The position numbers and the translations under genes were made by a program. This document shows positions 48,301-48,792 of a DNA stretch of 64,000 nt, piece by piece (the stretch's first letter is position 1; the number at the start of each line of letters is the position of its first letter). The notes beneath the pieces are model-generated. The model saw only the letters and a program-made list of their open reading frames with translations. It had not been told where the DNA came from and ran no database searches. The stretch is taken from assembly GCA_964017965.1 (NCBI GenBank), contig CAXHNV010000001.1, forward strand, positions 248,001 through 312,000, given 5' to 3'. The DNA comes from UBA2883 sp964017965. GTDB lineage: Bacteria > Cyanobacteriota > Vampirovibrionia > Gastranaerophilales > Gastranaerophilaceae.

Positions 48301-48381
48301 CTCAGTATTAGCGCTAATACCGAGTATCATAATCATCATTATTATATATTTTATAAAGGTTTTTTTGATGTTATCTTTCAT
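11539..48381 (-). CDS. Giant Pmp-like autotransporter adhesin (~12,280 residues)
   Basis: One frame stays open for 36.8 kb. The ATG at 48381 gives a signal peptide (basic MKDNIKK, hydrophobic core, cleavage near SFA-AP). The passenger is Asn/Thr/Ser/Gly-rich, poor in Cys and full of short beta-strand repeats typical of a right-handed beta-helix. Order: an N-terminal region with a few GGAIFN/GGAIYS motifs; about 13 diverged units of 670-815 residues (48.0-18.0 kb); a block of about 45 GGAIYN plus FxxN motifs as in chlamydial Pmp adhesins (17.8-13.3 kb); a pre-barrel module and helical linker (to 12.3 kb); and a 258-residue beta-barrel ending GFRWAIGK. By analogy it is a type V secreted surface protein, probably an adhesin; ligand unknown. 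Expected mass is about 1.3 MDa. No frameshift or internal stop. An OmpH/Skp-like chaperone gene lies upstream. An in-frame TTG at 48402 is a weaker start. Confidence 0.93.
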   Translation of the reverse strand: MKDNIKKTFIKYIIMMIMILGISANTESFAAPITLDTSTSGSCSININGTTYHFNPTGTNFEGMTSIENSVTTSDAANADFVVGGTYYKVVSPGRFSSYSNIDNLYIGGNVSTVAGGVMLVPSNQRGGRISGSNFVGNSVTGTNIDAGVISFLASVQHTIENSMFKDNSATRNGGVLTMTDNSRLTINNTKFLNNHANVNGGAIFNNGGRGLINIDSTQFIGNTAGANGGAIYSNAANTTTINVSGSQFGDSSTSGETDSIWLQSNTNIVFTGSDSDVYSKLYLYNNSAATVNTILNLYGQIIGTNSTLTVDTNGQLNLKSGSTIGDTVVLALSGTLGLERDLTWKQDYTTNGTPTIDIASGSTLIYNVDSSASGTLNLPNITGSGSVQTNGLDVVINNISDDTKMLIQSGSAEVSAANTDAAKLGRYTLGNGTDSATLTVKTTNGGHIGDQNQNFFAAGSTTNNTVVFDNNGGAGEYVLADIAKIGTVEIRNATVLLENYDLYQNNKYVFTNSTLDLIDDTAGRHTFSNVDFGTGTGLKVDVALLPAASDSLVINSGTGKLNLLEVNVMGDVNTDYSENFELISGSAVTAGAVTLTIDSSVLGESAFGLGETATVTNNSKVGVQKVSEYVNGTGNTVGITIQVILKDTLAAINQAEGDTRFFNFDANNDIYTLRENTGVTHDGVLNININNTKTGVGFDAGHAYSMFVLDSADARVNAQNITFTGAKKGANASVFDVNSGIVYLNNVIFRENEGYAIYNAGGDVRISGVTFENSNIYNNALYNKGTMTINGLTQIYTNIQNEGGVLTISAIDGSVIGKNTDGVLTTIVNTAGEVNIANVNNINSSITNSGEMNINNGGSTITTQLNSAIDNRGTMHISSAVINNTVTTSGELNFDTGVSASNKIITVTSGGTLNIGGLNLADSTIDIRSGAKGNITGTLNTTGSSKVTIANGGEMAISGNTSNIVEQTGANSLLWEIRGALLLKDGTSTLKLDQDDTWSGTITLEGGSSFEYRNNSGTPFMLSSGQISSTDETSMFKNMGVNIQLNNTDSLANFLAIYYQYQGSLTSSSSSLFGGEKQFEGTNTTHAIATITGGLDFSKVVLLDYADLNVTASGGTISNDIVTFRGSHSTATFVGSGVANTTYELLPISMRNDTNSIIIQDATVILNKVAGGDYNFDSGIYNFNGVTLKLQDDLNEISTYTFNYLQIGGANNTLNIAIDLDLTSKTADNLSIGHTDFSKKQTIVITDINVMNIPDTALTGAPVKILSIPNPGGDLSKLPTIFDLQIDPDITNKTATGAARSEVFWNDVWAKEYKYDIDYRLNGVGSIDYYLICSIDDYKELLDELNVLEVSDTKKFMYDNKKAEEIYTVRNDLRNMYGKLQILGLDGGNKNNYIIDANSHSLFKFAPSTTNKQELLIKGVTIKNALAVTTPGSVVYMNNSNMGTDSTLIMENAVISSSGTQAEYGGAIYLNVGTAEIIGTSFTKNYINSTTSGYGGAIYKSSNNNASLVLTNVVFSSNYVVAGSGLAVGGAIYTAGDITIRAENRGSSTFTGNYVQNGSNKVNNAIFVATTTTSAPTVNLQVDNGTISFADSITGGLISGNEVFYNNQYNLRLSGVGTINFTGGITNAYLTATSDPTVVGNKLSANFRGGTYQYTNFNFSGDNLINLTSIDMSAASLTNSPAIYSDGGTISINNITMHDNTAGALALENAAISFSSANNVNSFYSNAMTSNGRALKGAAFRLVNSTINSGNKVLRADFRDNYLSSQDSSALGGAIYIEGGDSVPASTNYLTIVSDFTGNYAATKSSAYKALGGAIFTTLDVILSANANKSEVTVKGNYVLNGSEKVYNAIFLANGAGLTLNAETANAIINIYDIIESGIVSDGSVAIDNVSDVTYNADAKSQITVTGMSNTSKVNIYNKVINANIVSNTATLNIDGSGANNSELGENVEQSDLLNTSHTSAYSTLTVQSGNVALRNLIINNAANILRIADGVTTTLQNTKLNLQDNEFTTLNLGKVVSDSSSIYAIDFSFANETEYFLDKFNVDATSTGTVTLDINWMVDNPNYIRTGEYVVLNVVSNIVLALTEGSKKTWEYEIKENSVNYDAYIGSKKADVYENKIVITEDKKDALKEISLYEADGYNVNDPTSNDREFTFKGAVKDKVYYLTSDVWAGEVLPAGTLFIKGNDAATDRIDGSYVTQVDGADVVGNYGLFYITHDNDNANRKLVIDISNITIQNVGTYSGSNSSVAYLETPQATLKLNKVTLLDNLGYAISNKLGYVELNSVTFAAPTDPTKNINAISNEASQLDESGNVVAGVFAKQSIFNLDVFNSGLFKSEVSTFTSNIINNGRIIFSGKGNRIAALDPDSPITLSANKGNGNIDIISGANLILGIGASIANNQIITVMSGAELALDGGTLNIGNNDIFEAGGVISAKTENSGLSIINYDVALTQSTPRPVYGDDGNLQFERGSFDLDSGIINIGVTQGATLYLTELDAIAEAVVLNLNRSDSVLEIFNHHDEEVAIYIDLGKAADGADSWNDGTISLHNSTLIMKPIDPTDRENSQFRFATQILYGDSTSIFKNIGADISITNSQKSGFFGEYVQEGDDASITIYATGSFWGYMKELDDDGNTIVNVAKKSIRGGTVKVICSSALENNETVSNIDLYSGTLLEVGALGGVIDSNIFKFASGASGAIANFYFNTNVVDDNTYFMLYPINNNSSNTIVLGSDAYKTNTRLGFNELSNNFSFGENAAGATTYKFVNAVINLLDEKNVFKDVAPNISDFNTYSFAYLDVDENTVIKLDLDLATTDQYSVSDKIQLLGVLTDNDGNPVEKVMKIFFNITEPSKISDETSRVIQILTGAGAASYSIEIANDPADIKWTYSVGSYINDGNAQISYDTFMGTKQLAAFDNNGDGKNDSVELTSDQEDTLRAVNVYEYCDIKYFNFRTNEDPKDTVITDERVYELIDNLGVTKKQLNIVGINKLTSIIDAGGNKTLDGGVDEGYTMFQVTHASTILNISDVTIKNAVLGKGGENSEKASVLYITGANSNVTLTNVVFTNNEGVIDIDADKDIENATAAAIYNSSNLYMTNVTFNSATNSDIANNIINDGGTISINSTEGNANTFASYITNTSTGRIIFESDSYSDLRSTLINDNENAQIIVDTGAELAMNMGARILLKSGRMNVYGQIISNSGTIAIDKGATLTLRGEGSKISDYINIKVAGNLVIDNNTLPENNSGEINYGLVLGSGDSLLNHASNPDEKGVITLQNNGILSLRRGLADEVDDTDTTTLTLHHSQIIGSDSSILYNGRSQYDDGLTINVISDEAGFAGTYYQYGASAKLVVGYTAAADDPTNITQQGTIFSGAKYIDESSSLEVYANSLNYSKVYLGNDAKYTHYSMSAQGGTIDNNLLTFFKSGATATFTYDENIIKGPAPDADPSTLTNADRFPVSYTLYSIDSSPGITTDRIYNNIVFSKVQVNFANTDFTGSNAFTFNDSLLNFMEGTESAAYTTYKFSKVNFNNSEISIDIDLVSGASDKIEIAAGGEASGVVTISDINLVKFDPSQQGTYQIIVNGSSNFYLALSEKVTSEESGYTWEYKIDETAPIVYNSTFIGKKGIDVATTVTYHDSIRIYNEQQDTLAAINKFESTLIRRFEFDESVDQTYHMISDLGITSAGTLVIQGNRDSVIDAQYTTSAGDLAGYSMFNITDNGVNLSINNVTIQNAGIIAATGASVLYINNSDSVVSLNNVTLKDNAQRAVSNISGTLSLRNVTFAPATYGNTLYNTGLLVTSGTNTFNTSVTNEVKSLGAPGNETLAALLPVGFTVVDTAVTFITTGTNVFNSNIINNGAMQFAGTDTVNNITGNGTVYFTGQTTMYGNFEDDLTANIFKDGQLILSARREELNDGENTATRVTPSSLTLDLATGADVWNSEGKLTLDGGVLNFNGVTPADDMDIDTKKALNGYFSSTSNGGYLNLNSGLFVVKNASTSTAERFDLVNEVAVTIRNGAQMLITGYEVVNFGTDDTIYEGAKIELADNAKFILNGIKYINENNIESNDLQLVHDDFISGESTTAKFINNGINITIASNQSNYKGIYEQNNNAVTNVLYGGAVFGGAKYIYSGTLNIAADTIDYKEVYLGDNAKFTNTMHATDTASVITTNGGTVDTVGVLNFIGEGAVAVFNNGVPNAKYVRYELANNIQNDKANTIRFENSEVLLTAPGTSVGTKALHNYAGATTYQFNNSYINLTNYALADFLDGKVVEGATAAGDNTCDIYQFTKLVTDKDGINKTYLAMDIDFENRLADTINLKSLDSNGYLYIDAINIMTDPVKDDGQDPYTPLRIIQYDSALLAGYTEEQLKSGEGLNLVELVLSYEGTYEWKSTIEDTYSDANGNVLVNFFNFVGSKSLVVTSIVTKNDGLAFDYDKKDLLKSVNEYVVKDTTNNTKTFQFDGAGQIYTLIDNSGESGEGQFAIKGFESGSILDAVGNYSFFNMRNVTDMTVDNITFTNAVVIDEAKATSVFYINNSNAKVALNNVIFRNNAGYAVYNNGSANVVFNNVTFEAVDKEGLASTDNSIFNLRGTINIDSTADGNNIFATNITNARDGIINVTGNNTFSAAIGNYGSMNIGGTSVVSGPVTHYSGTLTFNDDVTVRGVVGNYSNIFVESADDKKTLFTNTINNAGKFIVNGNAVLQAEIIPDVNIASNVQVNDGGVFTIYTGGIVGKDNNLTIAAGSTVNVDDGRLDLDSNDIVSGTIVLGATVNGLPNDASVINYYGSKNYFETDRVFTFNSGTFNLLDGVWRIYEGDTFSRTSRYELAINLTGGEMQLMSYGTDAFLLTGRDTWTDSNVVITNSNMVISTGLNGDSSMNLAKASQLSNVDVEGEAASTFTNQGVDLTISADNSSFTGKYIQNRDDVADRAPSLTVTEQGVVFKGEKEINSGSVNITSDKDIAYNNFNLVGTKTDRVSFTNSSTGGVINDTVIKFTGEYATATFNNYAEGEVANYKLGAIAADNAGQFNTIIFNNSNVVLSATDYSTISAYQFNDSVIDMQQEDDIIYSAYTFNRLNNNNTSYKIDINLAGFVEDTKVAVADQTDDNRISDTIVVADANSAGNILITDINFVNSLDPNAVGIIQILSTASSNVALELSEELANKIWYYQITDRRFVQPGGVVSIDYNEFLGEKSLGVTKFDANSLANDSILIDVYRRYDVLREINTYDAGSEVVRKFNMFSAAVADDEEAVYNVSRSSGSTAVGTFNITGRLGADGAVNDTINANNHSLFVVDKDGTNLNISNVAINNANNVDDDGVELKGSVIDIESAISTVTLENVIFNQNKGNAVYNAGTLNMYDVVFNAGGMMSSNSLENVGTANLYGTNVFSSDVVNSGNINVQTTVNPNYTDDIKNTFNRITNTGKMYFTAGEVNFLGDVANTGEIRLFNNANIGANITGNGTLYIDGVVPADGVELVKTVVGSTGNITEEVAMELATNGILQVSGGKVTFNSNDKWTGIVVLEESPDTNNPAILVYKDLTSNGSITSVGANKLSIESTGADTVLTLTKGSNLDDATLVSIGANTTLKADNYVDNTDTALVLRLSAGDSWIGTVELVGSSFATDSDLTANSIFEFNKDSQLIGDAASTYDNAGLNLVIRKDLSSFEGVYNQTASAADNTKLGSMTVYLNNYNGDTNNNGKVFSGIKNINSGTVTIFDGGTNYYNDSDSKAYYGGFVLGSDTQYTNYSAGGSVKSDIVTFADGATGAVALFTNLTDSNASANAEYNLHGYTAANANTISFRNSNIKLMDTDYSDKTAYTFGLNTLVDTKDNELKSYNFGTLKTTDNAAFNIDIDMAKVVDGAKFAVPVDPADTKVADTFVIGAESAGNFVISNIDFANFDIDHSLGLVQILSGASDKMSLTLDSAYKAATVWSQQIKDDCLVEGVGYVVYIDTFLGTKGIREAKYEGSTYNDSIEIYVKDQKDAFNEIVITETTQPRFFRFREYATPDVNPDDTVVQYVYNMSQNLGVVSAGKLNVEGLNKETSIIDAKNANSNDRYSMFVVSGVTDLVISDVTIRNAVSSLPTYNTSVLMVLNSEASATVKNVIFEENEGYAVYVNDGVINFDSVTFLAPNTADATGINNSIYVYSNKAKLNIAGTNEFGTMIRNVSGLVSIDGSNVFNAGIDNSAGTVNIKGMNIFNSAINNARNGVVNIEGSNTFSGLTGVNGAAITNNASTLNISGNTQFKGNTAALGGAIYLGSSSAANIFATFGGEGADEGNTADRGGAIYIDSTRNAVISGEFINNKANDLGGAIYANTSFTIAAVGDKETIFKGNTANGLSNAIYIDSSVSSIPTLTLSVADLGVISFYDIITGYEAATPINRFNINVVNNTTGTENSPAVNFYNYVNNANITINDVAVTMDAKDTVNPQEFLTNSSVNLVSGELTMNTITLNNYSSNTSLNTLVVNSHGTTAPTLILSNSVVNLSNGALGDLTLNTVDNMYLGRLSSNNTEYSIDVVLFKDYEIAYDGSIIVAAGKENAADTIEVAAGSLGVVKLTSINFINENQTNQGIIQILKGDLQNSNITLELSDELKAKTWDYSIDKYVTDVIEDVVTVVYSDFIGTKGLRLAQYDKTLRDGVFDAIEITTTAPSLDLLATINKGFSADKTYIHKTRVFNFTDKYDTEVYKLTANTGETGTGEVTVNGFKGKTDILDAQGEYSMFVILQNGVTLNLNTLTIQNAVMNTKADKSENASVLDITAGDAIVNVNDVIFNNNGGNAVYNAGTLNLKNVTFNAADSADNNVLVNANIMNVIAGVNEFNSSVVNNGIMNLGVAGGVETINNTIGGLLTNNATVMSNEFVTTTYNGGIVAGNNSVFNFGGTDILNSAISLANAATSRLNILGTVTVTENSGITDDNFAINVSSTGVLNVVGSEVVMNLATNDIWNTTGKIVLKGDTGYLRFTGSRTSGNNGVLTAENGTFELVNGVFDYAGDSSIADVVNVVLTAGTLNLAKDITLADGDVWSNNANVVLADGTTITVANGLNDGSALELTTNSVIKTESTTANFVNDGVDINVKSDESGIYKGVYTQKSGSLNVINDGVATGKIFGEYDGTHSLKDIQGGTVSIDYTGSNNAIDYGNVKLGSNTQLTNTTYGGAVNSDVFSFAGDGALAEFKGADADSVYTLNAIESANGVNTVKFTSTNVLLLDTDYAVTKYVFDNAVVSFKNGNVEPTETTEGVVYLNQYNFGTLSANNALFEIDVDLSKALADTIKIGAVANADMDNIIRLSNINFINPAQHDSAVIKVLVDKIADVTLALTDEMAAKTWVYDVDSTRMVNDGTNNIVRITNGDFLGTKAIRLVNYDDKTSTDASTFDSIEIYNSITLDILNEITKYDTPENLAGSDVFARQFVFTETNNNYVMTVNLETVGSGRYEIVGAPTADSAYSVIDAGENHYSMFNVQKETQMYVSDVQFTNAGVIADKTASVFNVENADSTVDLNNVRFTNNAGNAVYNKGTMVLADVIFDAPDAADSTANAIFNEGIINTVQGVKNGRIELNSLVENIGTINLGGDVYLNNTLRGNDGYLNIGYNNIAAKLVVGNGATVTGNQIINLAAGSVIENAGNVYLNIGDVWSGEIVNTGTIEIEGVIADTDSTIDAAMGTVSVKDVVNGDVVNNSSINVISTDDKARSIAKDVLLSVDENSIINVIGSDVNVASVYVDSLDNWAGIINLKNAQTQLTIEGVTSNGRIIAEAGNINILGASELSIDELSDINNDVNLSITENSSLEIKNHKDTAKFIFTTGDVWNGATIKLVNSELEMKSGLNNGADSFTFDENNVLVGDSDSQFTNKDMNLTIAADESGFSGKYIQETGSLRVETTGSMFGGESYINNGSVDIYRDKAIDYSNIIMNGNGTTFTNTATTADGGVVNKDVVSIANGINGVNIKFTAATSADYVLAEGIENGYNNTITFENSRVYMGKFQSAGNEYDISGQSVYRFQNAIVDLTAGLGKGNGYINDYRFGNMQLDSQSSYVINFDLYNIKADTLTFTSNMLDNALESTILISNINYLLPDASTEAGDRIVQVLFSGDNRQLALGKDVQTRFVYGVKNDINYNQFIGTKALELAKSAGSSNFDSLLLKIADRQDALQALNMARFDGNNIRNFNFTELADTDVDGYQTYEMIANTGNSVRGTLNVNGMIRGMDGDTVLYDVINATGNYSMFVASEVGVIININNVSIQNAAMNDRVYFSRNASVLDISGDSARVTLNNVVLSNNGGNAIYNAGTLNMNGVKIDSYANGNTVLNRGTINIDNYTFTNADGEDAYIVFDNYNGTEIRNVFNSEITNTGTINFAVGSTSLVGANILGANGTLNIEGTVILKGTDAAQVSIEDLQIVNLLSGSTLTLDNAVLTMAFGDLLGTDTTLNIINSTFKFDGLESTGVNLFATSGTFVLDNAAKLSLTANSTIANDVNVELNNGTLTLNSTPLAEGGMLGTALTLSENDKMTSDAVVILNGEGTSLTFEKGVNGDGVVNVSNANIRGTGTVNNSGVNIVITSDESNANFEGDYYQYGDSTTARLDVLSNVQSDRETSNVFGGMKYINSGDVYIERTYGINYSNFILGDSVRFTNNSLTADGGAVNKSVISLRGDNITAVFGKADNAPADVERVNYTLAENIFSIDEDGYTTGHNYNTIQFKDSVVTLGSFDYATDGNGNTTFTNYRFTNSVIDLKDDVYNTYSFTNLVSDNAFITLDLDFANNNSDKLILGNGSSGIITVSDFSVKLRQEDNGTKLQILFAENSAPRLQLSDELKNKSYVFDIEGNEFEGKRHVVDNGDIKYINILASDFIGEKKLEVTSTNTTNDSIRVYNSLEQDTLRVINQYDNVANDYAHRTFTFEGTPADYVYYVKEDVGVTAAGIFNIVGREGGNDVIDGVGYNIVDGKVVENKNVYHSLFEVTNNNTTLNISNVTIQNIGTISDVKKVSAFDIESETARVNLTNVRLLNNQGTAIFNKGQLSFNNVEIGKAATGFENTIENVGTLSTSGENTYYTSIINNGTIEISGTDNLYNSVIKTDDSKNAVISVVGTGVLNMNSEDGIKASISEGMLVNIYESATVNINGADLILNEGDVWTGTINLNSGSLTYSDLLSNGAFVAQNGTLTLKNNAILTADAKKLRLPGDNKLINTGDGYIVYDSTITDDVNVIIEAGTTLALKGFINKEAVEGINRDVLHYNRLTLADGDVWSGKITLENAYLTIAKGVTYLGSDNDFVFDDYNHLVADSKSVFENNGLNITLAADFGTKFTGRYEQNGNALLTVTADGVLFGGVKNINSGKVVITTQKDSVDFDGTPIKSIGINYENVNLGSKTALENYASTIKGGAITGNTFKFVGNNASALFTNSDELSIMSFEYVEDKQFIDADGMAYTVTGYLGYYANEDVDGKHQYITGADGKVAVVYDPTEDNITNVNGFVNFDLDIISSLGTGNSITFKNSNVTLTGLAQADSDIVDYSAGGIAYNFLNVYLDMTADDNAYTYKFDSLNIGGIKNSVMNIIIDICADKGAVDSIYVDDENAIGTIMLAEVNLIRDIADQSQMFQAFTRKIIKGNNKLELKLSDYIDNNAGILTKSINQYDIKGVVEMNVPWNAYLGKIYISLAYLDENDNRLFPEDPGYKSEANGIYVAQMYTKDLLREYAMYETKDDTVSVKVRNLNFTSGVRTQEMTLLANTSGYLRDDMGNLIDENEEPVDVPVFKGVSSGIFNVNGVDTEHSIINAYGNLICYDRKNEEVISVLSNEKFRHSMFVLNEDTNLSIKNVTIKNAYRGDETKFDYTYTIVVNEVTGQTITKRISDILFEDFRVTEGKGSVIFQSNKDSNIYLEDVVIRDNESYGKGGAIYAIKGFTINAVNEDVLFENNYQDVKSTSTATKTEGIVKTASAKNDIYIESDSNITMNLNSAEGRTLQLKDGIEFNGNTGNKLTLDVNRGLYRDINSGEVSNVGNTGRVFIGGDFGNTTSYVPRYDNSVDINVYAGEFGFVDGESRIISIDNFTLYSDILYHVDVDLTKNALMTTDLLCAKNLNFNGNKLVMNSTSFHNKGTFDYTFIQPNYLAVELHVLDVNKHSSEYIKLVDESGNSWNSISWVDGDLTYYAMLGINGTIIYGTSLDDSMSLLYQAVKNPKANTFKMISSYMLYGITGTNANGEVVQIDNYLSLNNPKLTINGQGKYSIATNNQLTGFVVGTYLSNNKTAARTLAISKVTEITGFNGALINQGGKITVSGTSFRENESDTYGAVARNEAGTLSISGSAKAYAAIMNNTSNEKAGAIYNAGTFTAKYVNFGSDTIANQPYSNTSYVGGAIYNVGKATITNTNFTENIAETFGGAIYTEGTLALTSAKFTSNKAQAGAAIYQLAPVDNLTLTLKKSTFTGNSTRVENDDIKVNDEDGTFINTNANGGAIYSQAFVVDSSSTFENNVAVNAVDDTNFEEFTEASGGALYISTVSDIKLANKFTSTKFYGNRASDKGGAIYIETKNIADSALTKATFSKAVFGAADAAMGNSAALGGAIYNENANLTFSAVNFIRNYASDKGGALYNSGLGVVTLTKGSFGTSDKTGKIVNGNSATYGGAIYNEGSLTSKSTAFIGNSALAGGAIYNVSPSLMSLSSVSFKYNNVGLLGHDGYAVEEILGGAIYNEGDIALTSATFTGNYATLGRGGAIYNAENSVNLTMTKANFTGNSARLGNAIYNDGKIASVGGTFKNNVSTKSVENKGGAIYNNGTITEVLSSTFSGNQSGEGGILYNAEYDAAAQVGGYIALISKVTAGNSKNATAKNIATNGGVIYNAGVIERIDSSKLSYNNADRGGVIYNTGSIGGIFGTTMSNETAVYDGGAIYNTGRISVIDRKSTLSNNKSERGNGGAIYNEGEINLQGAALNTNSAGLNGGAIYNTGRVIIGYVNEGTKYYYANFKTNSAALAGGAIYNAGTFMEIASGTVFNANKTTNATLGRGGAIYNIGTLNIGSNTKFTANTSANGGAIYNDFNEENPDVVLNLNAVVFGDNKNSKLANKATIDGGAIYNAGRIYIENSILSRNSAGRNGGLLYGTATSTTTFAGAQTMSYNTAANGYGGAIYTQGLLAISSVTNRSTISYNSALSGGAIYLGNSDLAQIDINQVDFLYNTATNGNGGAIALVNLNNEEFTIDNVLNAKNVIRNTKFENNTAKLGKVYENNGIASMGGAIYNELVLALQNTSFKNNFAGYGGDIYNNGILFIGAGVTFEFVPTKSVKTTYSVNGGAIYNKEGTIYFTDTTGVMEISDYSVSGSGAAIYNENGNIIIASNAVFSNNKASANGGALYNGNYTSIEAALFDGNKATNGGAIYNVGTLKLNKSAIFTNNSATKSGGIIYNVGTLEIEGTEDGMVELSNSSAQQGGAISSGFNINEELASKSELRIKYARFDNNTAVVSDADTASYGGAIYNGGNNEPSYTTIENSKFNYNKSIGKGDSKNPPTLSGGGGAIYNSNLGYIQSQELVKKDSYSIEDYEAVAGLKESSFVENYSSTFGGAIYNAGQMIIADNEFRGNYSAHDGGAIYNTASGSKMFVSVRDRFNDNNAMNGGALYNAGNYYSFNALYQGNYAVAAVDAKTKVVSGGLGGAVYNTVGAKLELNSDNFVGNYAMNGGAIYNASTTSKFDGVTFAENRADAIIDAETGDITGGNGGALYVTGGNKDNHLVVSNSTFVNNTATVEGGAIFIDKNSYLELVDTNIRGNNTTRGFGAGIYLSNGSTLDIISRNQDVYITENGNGRTSYDIALEGGSTLNLISEKGNNFYIGEIYKIFDQQKATLSLINKATDKTAYYYFAKPLNTGDYNYTEEGAVTIETTGRTQVVAAGNAAKVFKNVAMSLSEDSTLNISDGKVGNVELSSLDVENGGAAKLSLDIDLKSRRADRVTANSATGSLNVSTVNITQNSKTPVSINVGEGSLVTSISATRAESAEATYKLTTKVDENGHLRAIISGQRAKASAIAAPIAVQIGGYLAQINSYDQAFANLDMEMLKTREERKAEEMMNQYAVSSGSVPPTYAETDTMNHNSKGLWNRAFATFENVPLNNGPKVNNVGYGNYFGGDMGKKQLSNGWSRQFSAYIGYNGSTQDYQKQSIDQNGGTLGVMETWYKGNFFTALTANVGGNNAEANTDLGKERMAMLMAGVASKSGYNFEFKEGKFIVQPSVLISYSFINTFDHNNGIGHKVSSSPIHAIQVAPGIKFIANLKNGWQPYLSVNMRWNIIDKASFSIPDVTIPTMSVDPYVEYGLGVQKRWGDRFTGYGQAMIRNGGRNGVMLNVGFRWAIGK
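13260..17770 (-). repeat. Pmp-type GGAIYN / FxxN repeat block
   Basis: About 45 copies of GGA(I/L/V)YN-type motifs spaced mostly 25-45 residues apart, each followed by FxxN-type strands such as FTGN, FSGN, FENN or FVGN. This is the chlamydial polymorphic-membrane-protein repeat pattern, predicted to form beta-helix rungs. Smaller clusters of the same motif occur near 47.7-47.9, 42.9-44.0 and 29.5-29.7 kb, inside the tandem units. Confidence 0.85.
18000..48000 (-). repeat. About 13 diverged tandem passenger units of 2.0-2.4 kb
   Basis: A fixed order of sub-motifs recurs: IDIDL-ADTI, ISDINF, IQIL, KTWxYxI, FIGTKGL, DSIxIY-QDxLxxIN, FxF, GxLNIxG, YSMF, NVTIQNA, SVLYINN, LNNVxFxNNxGxAVYN, GTIN, GDxWxGTI, NGVNITI, GxYxQ, FGGxKxINSG, GGxVNxDV, FxNSxVxL. 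Using QDxLxxIN as the marker, copies lie near 46.42, 44.34, 42.00, 39.60, 37.48, 35.13, 32.79, 30.51, 28.52, 26.32, 24.05, 21.89 and 19.45 kb, with a degenerate one near 18.03. Spacing is 2.0-2.4 kb. Units are clearly related in protein but look too diverged in DNA for recent duplication. Confidence 0.85.
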
Positions 48382-48461
48382 ACGTCCGCATAAAACTAAC
48401 AAACCTTATGAGCATGCAGATACAGCGTCCTGTTCTACACGTTCTATAACATAAGATAAAT

Positions 48462-48539
48462 TAAATTTTAGTCCTCAAAACTCTATATACTATACTATAT
48501 AATATTATTATAAATTATAGTCCACAAAATTTCAACCAT
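48462..48539 (-). promoter_or_regulatory. AT-rich promoter region of the giant gene with two direct repeats
   Basis: TAAATTTTAGTCCTCAAAA (48462-48480) and TAAATTATAGTCCACAAAA (48521-48539) agree at 17 of 19 positions, 59 bp apart. On the coding strand they read TTTTGwGGACTAwAATTTA, each containing a -10-like TAAAAT or TATAAT. Between them lies a run of TATA-like steps. They lie 81-158 bp upstream of the ATG. This could be tandem promoters or two binding sites of one regulator. The remaining 80 bp to the ATG show no strong SD; a weak GGAC is 5 nt away. Confidence 0.5.
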
Positions 48540-48565
48540 GTTAACACTTCTTAACCTTAAAAAAA

Positions 48566-48593
48566 TAAAAATCCTCTTTTTAGAGGATTTTTA
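48566..48593. terminator. Intrinsic terminator hairpin upstream of the giant gene
   Basis: Perfect 12-bp arms TAAAAATCCTCT / AGAGGATTTTTA with a TTTT loop, continuing into a T-rich run on the minus strand. It cannot end the chaperone transcript, which has its own terminator 170 bp earlier, so it implies another transcript (see predicted sRNA). Confidence 0.85.
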
Positions 48594-48677
48594 TTGGGTA
48601 AGCTAGCCACCCCTCAAGTCTAATCGACGTATTACGTCTGTCATTCAAAATGATTACTTATCGCGCAACTAACTTAC
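48566..48677 (-). ncRNA. Predicted small structured RNA between the OmpH-like and giant genes
   Basis: About 112 nt on the minus strand. An extended -10 (TGT then TATTAT, 48689-48684) predicts a start at G48677. From exactly that base GUAAGUUAG can pair with CUAGCUUAC (48606-48598) in a 9-bp closing helix with one G-U pair. Inside are two small hairpins (UCAUU/AAUGA; GACGU/ACGUC at 48626-48638) and an unpaired GAGGGGUGG. The perfect terminator follows within 5 nt. The -35 is weak. No known family recognised; not 6S, SRP, tmRNA or a riboswitch that I know. It may be an independent sRNA or an attenuator leader for the giant gene. Confidence 0.45.
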
Positions 48678-48741
48678 ACTTTCATAATAACAATTTTTTT
48701 GAAACTTTGTATCACTCTTAAGAATTATTTTTAAGTAATAA

Positions 48742-48771
48742 AAAAGAGCGAGTTTTTCAACCCGCCCTTTT
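48742..48771 (-). terminator. Terminator of the OmpH/Skp-like gene
   Basis: On the minus strand AAAAGGGCGGG pairs with CTCGCTCTTTT (two G-U pairs) across an 8-nt loop and is followed by a T-run. It lies 21 nt after the stop codon. Confidence 0.8.
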
Positions 48772-48792
48772 GAAAATTGGTTTAAAAAAGAA

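Noticed and set aside
48570..48740. tRNA or known riboswitch in the gap
   Set aside because: No anticodon-arm or T-loop consensus, and no riboswitch core I recognise; listed instead as a predicted sRNA.
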